From DAOUAE01 sp034433795 (lineage in GTDB: Bacteria > Chloroflexota > UBA6077 > FW602-bin22 > DAOUAE01), in contig DAOUAE010000008.1 of assembly GCA_034433795.1 (NCBI GenBank), forward strand, positions 124,001 through 188,000: a stretch of DNA of 64,000 nt, given 5' to 3'. Positions 59,002 through 64,000 of this stretch are shown piece by piece; within the stretch, counting starts at the first letter, position 1; every line of letters starts with the position of its first letter. Both the position numbers and the translations under genes were made by a program. The notes under the pieces were generated by a model. That model made no database searches. It saw only the letters and a list, made by a program, of their open reading frames with translations, and was not told where the DNA came from.

Positions 59002-59005
<4 letters not shown>
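58127..59005 (-). CDS. amidohydrolase-family metal hydrolase (ACMSD-like)
   Basis: 292-aa TIM-barrel amidohydrolase-2 enzyme. Metal motif IIDAHTHIFP at the N-terminus, ILTHTSEPVGHLYPG (near residue 148), LICGHWGGGLPF (near 185) and the catalytic Asp in ILFGSDFPLL (near 237). Substrate unknown; decarboxylase (ACMSD) and lactonase activities occur in the family. ATG 59005 overlaps the ABC ATPase stop by 4 nt. Confidence 0.88.
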
Positions 59006-59997
<992 letters not shown>

Positions 59998-60016
59998 CGG
60001 CCCCTTCCGTGTGTCC

Positions 60017-61162
60017 TCAGCCCGGCCAGCGTCGCCGCCGGGGATGGTCCGCAACACCCAGTTCGTTCTGGAACTGCAGAAAGCGCAGGAGGTCGGCCCG
60101 GTCGAGCAGCCCCAGCAGGCGGTCGTCGTCGACCACCAGCAGCTGGTGGATGTCGTGCTCGGCCAGCAGGCGCAGGGCCTCGGCCAGATCGTCCTGGGGA
60201 CGGACCGTCCAGAGCGGGGCGCGGGTCATGACCTCCGCGACCCGCCGGCGAGCCCACTGACTGGGGGGAATGGGCTTGACATCGGTCAGGCTGATGATGC
60301 CCACCAGGCGGCCGTCCTGCAGGACCGGAAAGGCCCGCCGGCCCCGGCCGAGGAAGTACTCGAAGACCAGATCCTCCAGCGAGAGGTCGGGGCTGACCGT
60401 CTCCGGCTGCGGGTCCATCAGCCCCCGGACCGGCACCCCCCGGAGACCGGCCTCGACCGTCACCTGGCGCTTGGACTGGTCGGCCGCGCCGTAGAGGAAC
60501 CAGCCGATGAAGGCGGTCCAGAGCCCGCCCAGGACATCGCCGCTCAGCACCCGCAGCACCCCCAGGCCGATGAGCAGAAAGGCCAGCCCCTGGCCGACCG
60601 TGGCCGCCGTCAGGGTCGCCCGGCGGAAACTGCCGGTGGCGCCCCAGAGGAGGGCCCGCAGCACCCGCCCGCCATCCAGCGGGAAACCCGGCAGGAGATT
60701 GAAGAGGGCCAGGGCGACGTTGATCAGGGCCAGGTAGGTCAGGATCGCCGCGCCCACCCCACCCTCGGCGACCGCCTGGCGGAGCAGCCAGCAGATCAGG
60801 GCCAGAACCAGGCTGGTGGCCGGGCCAACAATGGCGATGGCGAACTCGTCGGCGGCGCTGGCGGCCTCGGCGCGCAGCTGGGCGACGCCGCCGAAGATGA
60901 AGAGGGTGATGCCGTGGACCGGCAGCCCCCGGGCCCGGGCCACGGTGGCGTGGGCCAGTTCGTGGGCCAGGACCGACCCGAAGAGGAGCAGGGCCGCGAG
61001 CAGGCCGGCCAGCCAGTAGAGAGGGCGGTCCCAGTCCGGGTAGGCGGTCGGGAAGAAGCCCGCCGCCAGCGTCCAGGTGACCAGCGCCAGCGCCAGGAAC
61101 CAGCTCGGGTCCAGACGGATCTCAAAACCGAGGAGGCGTCCGAGCCGCAGGCCCTGTCCCAT
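60017..61162 (-). CDS. M50 site-2-type membrane metalloprotease with two CBS domains
   Basis: 381-aa intramembrane protease. Six helices (residues ~15-220) with zinc motif VLAHELAHATVA (HExxH, near residue 65) and NLLPGFPLDGGRVL carrying the third ligand Asp. Two CBS domains follow (~235-360: VRGLMDPQPETVSPDLSLED and VAEVMTRAPLWTVRPQDDLA), which in other proteins bind adenine nucleotides. It belongs to the SpoIVFB-like/CBS group. It sits between the two ABC ATPase genes on the same strand, 12 and 19 nt away. Confidence 0.92.
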   Translation of the reverse strand: MGQGLRLGRLLGFEIRLDPSWFLALALVTWTLAAGFFPTAYPDWDRPLYWLAGLLAALLLFGSVLAHELAHATVARARGLPVHGITLFIFGGVAQLRAEAASAADEFAIAIVGPATSLVLALICWLLRQAVAEGGVGAAILTYLALINVALALFNLLPGFPLDGGRVLRALLWGATGSFRRATLTAATVGQGLAFLLIGLGVLRVLSGDVLGGLWTAFIGWFLYGAADQSKRQVTVEAGLRGVPVRGLMDPQPETVSPDLSLEDLVFEYFLGRGRRAFPVLQDGRLVGIISLTDVKPIPPSQWARRRVAEVMTRAPLWTVRPQDDLAEALRLLAEHDIHQLLVVDDDRLLGLLDRADLLRFLQFQNELGVADHPRRRRWPG

Positions 61163-61173
61163 CGTCTGTCTCC

Positions 61174-62187
61174 CTAGGTCGCCGGCGCGGGGCCGGTGGT
61201 CGCCGGGCTGGCCGGCGAGGCCGGGTAGAGATGGCAGCGGACCCAGCGTCCATCGGCCAGCCGTCCCAGGTCGGGGGGTGTGGTGTGGCAGACCGGCATG
61301 GCCTGCGGGCAGCGCGGTGCGAAGCGGCAGCCGGCCGGGAGCCGGCGCATGGTCGGCACCGTGCCGGGGATGATGGCCAGGCGCTGATGGCGCGGGGTCT
61401 CGAGGGTGGGGAGGCTGCGCAGCAGGCCCTGGGTGTAGGGGTGTTTGGGGGCGCGGAAAAGGCTGAGGACATCGGCCTGCTCGACGATCTGCCCGGCATA
61501 CATCACCGCCACCTCTTCGGCCATCTCGGCGATGACGCCCAGATCGTGGGTGATCAGCAGCAGGGCCATCCGGCGCTCAGCCTGGAGGGCCTTGAGCAGC
61601 TCCAGAATCTGGGCCTGGATGGTGACGTCCAGGGCGGTGGTCGGCTCGTCGGCGATGAGGAGTTGGGGGCCACAGGCCAGCGCGATGGCGATCATCGCCC
61701 GCTGGCGCATTCCGCCGGAGAGCTCATGGGGGTAGGCGGCGTAGCGCTGTTCAGGGTGGGGGAGGCCCACGGTCCGCAGCATCGCTATCGCCCGATCCCG
61801 GGCCTCGGCCCGCGATACGTTCTCGTGGGCCAGGATGGTCTCCGCGATCTGCTCGCCGATGGTGAAGACCGGGTTCAGGGCGGTCATCGGCTCCTGGAAG
61901 ATCATGGCGATCTCTTTGCCCCGGATCCGGGGGAGGTCACGCTCGGGCAGGGTCAGCAGGTCGCGTCCGTTCAGCCAGATCTCGCCGCCGACAATCCGGC
62001 CGGGGGGCGGGACGAGGCGCATGATCGAGAGGGCGGTCACGCTTTTGCCGCAGCCGGATTCCCCAACCAGTCCGACGGTCTGGCCCGGCGCGATCGTGAG
62101 GTCGACGCCGTCGACCGCCCGGACCACCCCGTCAGCGGTGAAGAAGTGGGTCTTGAGCTGGCGAACCGCGAGCAGCGGTGGCGACAC
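61174..62187 (-). CDS. oligopeptide/dipeptide-type ABC transporter ATPase (OppD/DppD-like)
   Basis: 337-aa ATPase. Walker A GESGCGKSVTALS, IFQEPMTALNPVFTIG, signature LSGGMRQRAMIAIAL, Walker B LLIADEPTTALDVTIQ, switch His in ITHDLG, and the C-terminal GCRFAPRCPQAMPVC element. GTG 62187 is chosen because AGGAGA lies 8 nt upstream. The in-frame ATGs at 62256 and 62247 fall in or next to a -10 box and have no SD. Confidence 0.92.
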   Translation of the reverse strand: MSPPLLAVRQLKTHFFTADGVVRAVDGVDLTIAPGQTVGLVGESGCGKSVTALSIMRLVPPPGRIVGGEIWLNGRDLLTLPERDLPRIRGKEIAMIFQEPMTALNPVFTIGEQIAETILAHENVSRAEARDRAIAMLRTVGLPHPEQRYAAYPHELSGGMRQRAMIAIALACGPQLLIADEPTTALDVTIQAQILELLKALQAERRMALLLITHDLGVIAEMAEEVAVMYAGQIVEQADVLSLFRAPKHPYTQGLLRSLPTLETPRHQRLAIIPGTVPTMRRLPAGCRFAPRCPQAMPVCHTTPPDLGRLADGRWVRCHLYPASPASPATTGPAPAT

Positions 62188-62245
62188 CCTCTGTTCTCCT
62201 GAACGGCCGGCGCCCGGTGCGCCCACGGCCTCTTTCTGCCGGTCC

Positions 62246-62275
62246 ATCATACCCAACCGTCCGGCCGGCCTGCAA
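62246..62275 (-). promoter_or_regulatory. promoter of the oppD-M50-oppF run
   Basis: Minus strand: TTGCAG (62275-62270), 18-nt spacer, TATGAT (62251-62246). The predicted start is near 62239, about 52 nt before GTG 62187. Confidence 0.6.
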
Positions 62276-62283
62276 CCCCGCTC

Positions 62284-62613
62284 CTACCAGACAAACCACA
62301 GGAAAAGAAAGAGGCAGACCGCGCCGAGGGCCAGGAGCGGCGGGCCGGTGTGCAGCCAGACGAGGTCGGCGACGATGAGTCCCAGCCCCAGCCCCAGCAG
62401 CCCCCAGCCGATCGCGTTGCGGTAACGCCAGAGGAGCCGCCAGCCGCTCCGCTGGCGGGGCGAGCGGGAGAGGGTTGCCGTCGGCGAGGCCGGTGTCAGG
62501 GTCCGGCTGTGGCCGGAGAGAGCGGTTTTCAGACTCTGCAGGCGCCGTGGCCCGACCAGGACCAGGGCGACCAGAGCGATGAGCAGAAGTTCGCCGAAAC
62601 TGATCGGCACCAT
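62284..62613 (-). CDS. TatA/B-like protein with two extra membrane helices
   Basis: 109 aa. The N-terminus (SFGELLLIALVALVLVGPRRLQSL) has the TatA/TatB pattern: a short helix, the Gly-Pro hinge, then a basic amphipathic segment. Instead of an acidic tail there is a Ser/Thr/Arg linker (~35-55) and two hydrophobic helices (~65-85 and ~90-108). It is divergent from a regular tatA gene 120 nt away. It may be a TatB-like partner or a diverged paralogue. Confidence 0.65.
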   Translation of the reverse strand: MVPISFGELLLIALVALVLVGPRRLQSLKTALSGHSRTLTPASPTATLSRSPRQRSGWRLLWRYRNAIGWGLLGLGLGLIVADLVWLHTGPPLLALGAVCLFLFLWFVW

Positions 62614-62733
62614 AACGACTCCCGGACTGAGCGCTGGGAGAACAAGCGCGGTTGCATTCTAGCATACTTCATCCGGCCATGGTACAATCCCCCCATCCGG
62701 GTAGTCTGCCGCGGTGCTGCTGGAGGAGGATCG

Positions 62734-62940
62734 ATGCCGTCGCTCGGGCCGGCCGAACTGGTTCTCATCCTGGTGATCGTGCTGCTGGTGTTCGGGGCGG
62801 GAAAGCTGCCCGAACTGGGGGCGGCGCTGGGCAAGGGGCTGCGGGAGTTCAAAAAGGCCCAGGCCGAGATCACCGATCTCAAGACCACGCTTCAGGAGAG
62901 CACCACGCTTGAACCCCCCTCGCCGAAGAGCCCCAGCTGA
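62734..62940 (+). CDS. tatA: twin-arginine translocase subunit TatA
   Basis: 68-aa TatA/E protein: a membrane helix (residues 4-21, LGPAELVLILVIVLLVFGAG), hinge KLPELGAALGKGLREFK and an acidic-polar tail. It forms the pore for folded Tat substrates, such as the GH116 enzyme with its RRRDLL signal. ATG 62734 follows GGAGGAGGA. No tatC in the window. Confidence 0.93.
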   Translation: MPSLGPAELVLILVIVLLVFGAGKLPELGAALGKGLREFKKAQAEITDLKTTLQESTTLEPPSPKSPS

Positions 62941-62983
62941 TCGGCATTTAACAGGGAGTTTACAAACAGGCGAGCAGTGCGCC

Positions 62984-63012
62984 TTTACAGGGCGGGCTGG
63001 CTGGCGTATACT
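62984..63012 (+). promoter_or_regulatory. promoter of the 185-aa membrane protein gene
   Basis: TTTACA (62984-62989), 17-nt spacer, TATACT (63007-63012). The predicted start is near 63019, with a ~69-nt leader. Confidence 0.65.
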
Positions 63013-63087
63013 CCATACCAGAGAGGTCTGCTGAGACAGAGAGGGGTCTCTGTCGGGTGAGGCCTCGGCTGACACGAGGGCTGGGCG

Positions 63088-63645
63088 ATGGGTCTCTGGC
63101 GGATTTTGCGGCGGGCGCTGGCTCTGCTTCTCCTTCTTGTCCTGCGCCACCGGCGGGCGATCGCCTTCGGGGTGGCCGTGGGGCTGGTGGGCTGGTATCT
63201 GGTGGCCAACGCCCGGGTCATCGCTCTGCCCGGGGGGCGGACGCTGGCCGATCTCCTGGGACGCCTGCCCGCCGCCCCCGGCGCGGTGGCGGTGCGCAGC
63301 GAGGTCCGCTACGAGACGGTCCCGGCGGTCGAGGACTATCTGAAAGGGCTGACCCAGTTCGACGCCCGCCTGATGTGGAATGCGCTGAGCGAGGAGGCGA
63401 TCCTCAGCCTGCGCAGTCGGGGCGCCACCCTGGAGGCGCTCCAGCAGAGTCTGGATGAGCAGCGCCGGCGCGGGGTGCGCTACGAGGATATCACCTTCAT
63501 CGGCAGTTTCGCCCTCCAGGACGGTCGCCGCTATCTCTTCTACGTCCTCTCCCGCCGTGGCTTCAGCGGTGGCCGTGACGACCTCGATCAGATCTATTAT
63601 GTCTTCACCGTCGACCGCAACGGGAAGATCGTGAATATCGAGTAG
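63088..63645 (+). CDS. membrane-anchored protein of unknown function
   Basis: 185 aa. Two close hydrophobic stretches at the N-terminus (residues ~5-20 and ~25-43), then a soluble alpha/beta domain (~65-185) starting VRSEVRYETVPAVEDYLKGL and ending DLDQIYYVFTVDRNGKIVNI. The domain resembles NTF2-like/lumazine-binding-type folds in length and in its closing strand pair (FIGSFALQDGRRYLFYVLSR), but I do not recognise a family. ATG 63088 is preceded by a G-rich stretch. Next gene 42 nt on, same strand. Confidence 0.65.
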   Translation: MGLWRILRRALALLLLLVLRHRRAIAFGVAVGLVGWYLVANARVIALPGGRTLADLLGRLPAAPGAVAVRSEVRYETVPAVEDYLKGLTQFDARLMWNALSEEAILSLRSRGATLEALQQSLDEQRRRGVRYEDITFIGSFALQDGRRYLFYVLSRRGFSGGRDDLDQIYYVFTVDRNGKIVNIE

Positions 63646-63687
63646 CGGATCGCCCGGCGACGGCGCCGGGACGGGGGAGAGGAGACG

Positions 63688-64000
63688 ATGAGCACAGCGG
63701 TTCAGAGCCCGCAGCGGCCGGACCAGGAACTGGAGCAGATCGAACGGGCGCTGGATACCCTTGTCGGGCGGCTGCTGGGCGCCTGGAAGAAGATTCTGGT
63801 TCTGCTGGTCCTGGGCTTTCTGCTCTGGGCGCTGGTTCTGCCCAACATCGGCGGCTGGTGGCAGTACATCCTCTACGGGGCCTTCCTGCTCTTCCAGTTG
63901 CTCTTCGCCATTCTCTTTATGATTGTGCAGTTTGTGGCCCTCTTCTGGTTCCTGGGCCGGCCCCGCATGTACTGGATTCTGCCGGGCGAGACCGGGGTGG
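63688..64000 (+). CDS. membrane protein, partial (runs off the window)
   Basis: The first 104 residues are visible. A charged N-terminal coiled segment (RPDQELEQIERALDTLVGRL) is followed by two or three hydrophobic helices (ILVLLVLGFLLWALVLP; ILYGAFLLFQLLFAILFMIV) and then RPRMYWILPGETGV at the edge. ATG 63688 follows GGAGAGGAG. The ending looks like the entry to a soluble domain, possibly an AAA-type ATPase, but too little is present to name it. Confidence 0.6.
   Translation, partial: MSTAVQSPQRPDQELEQIERALDTLVGRLLGAWKKILVLLVLGFLLWALVLPNIGGWWQYILYGAFLLFQLLFAILFMIVQFVALFWFLGRPRMYWILPGETGV

Overview
The window is about two thirds G+C and densely packed, with many start/stop overlaps. It carries GTG and TTG starts, Shine-Dalgarno sequences close to AGGAGG and sigma70-type TTGACA/TATAAT promoters. 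The gene set (ba3-type oxidase, copper nitrite reductase, coproporphyrin-dependent heme synthesis, GatCAB, many sugar ABC genes, GH116/GH5/GH9 enzymes, DevS/NarL-like two-component system) suggests an aerobic or denitrifying, probably thermophilic member of the Chloroflexota (Thermomicrobia-like or Thermoflexia-like). That placement is inference; no rRNA gene is present.

Layout. 1-4740 (minus strand): partial HlyD-type adaptor, orphan solute-binding lipoprotein, a 45-residue membrane protein with its own promoter, an SDR dehydrogenase, ribosomal protein bL25 and tRNA-Pro. 4845-7310: GH116 glycosidase. 7318-19869 is a respiratory island built from two divergent promoter regions. The first separates the ba3 oxidase genes (minus) from nirK (plus). 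The second separates DUF488 / FAD oxidase / CopD-like / NnrS (minus) from universal stress protein / hemQ / hemE / hemY / hemH (plus). 19888-22013: a DevS/NarL-like two-component system. 22050-28907: CoA-transferase, P-type ATPase operon with SHOCT and PepSY-like proteins, D-2-hydroxyacid dehydrogenase, DoxX. 29161-36405: glycan and cell-surface genes (GT2, GT39, IPT-repeat protein, GH5-CBM3). 36411-41371: sugar ABC operon ending in a GH9 cellulase. 41637-48260: sugar oxidoreductases, isomerase, glutamine synthetase, Crp/Fnr regulator. 48643-51102: secDF and tRNA-Thr. 51370-57493: gatC-gatA-nucleotidyltransferase-Lrp-aminotransferase-gatB. 57484-62275: ThpR, amidohydrolase, two oligopeptide-type ABC ATPases flanking an M50 protease. 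62284-64000: Tat-like and TatA genes, then two membrane proteins, the last cut by the window end.

The main discovery candidate is a repeated inverted motif, CTACCC-N4-GGGTRK. It lies 29.5-31.5 bp (centre to -10) upstream of -10-like elements at five promoters: oxidase operon, nirK, NnrS operon, USP/heme operon and doxX. This is the spacing of a class II activator site overlapping -35. The TACCC half-site resembles the known NarL heptamer. The response regulator encoded next to the heme operon keeps the two NarL DNA-contact lysines, and its partner kinase keeps the DevS/DosT heme-ligand position. I propose a gas- or redox-responsive regulon joining oxidase, nitrite reductase, NO-related NnrS and heme supply; the assignment of the regulator is inference.

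Other points of interest are a GH5-CBM3 cellulase whose membrane anchor and catalytic domain are in different frames across a run of eight C, and a transporter/cellulase operon with a perfect palindrome just downstream of its predicted transcription start.
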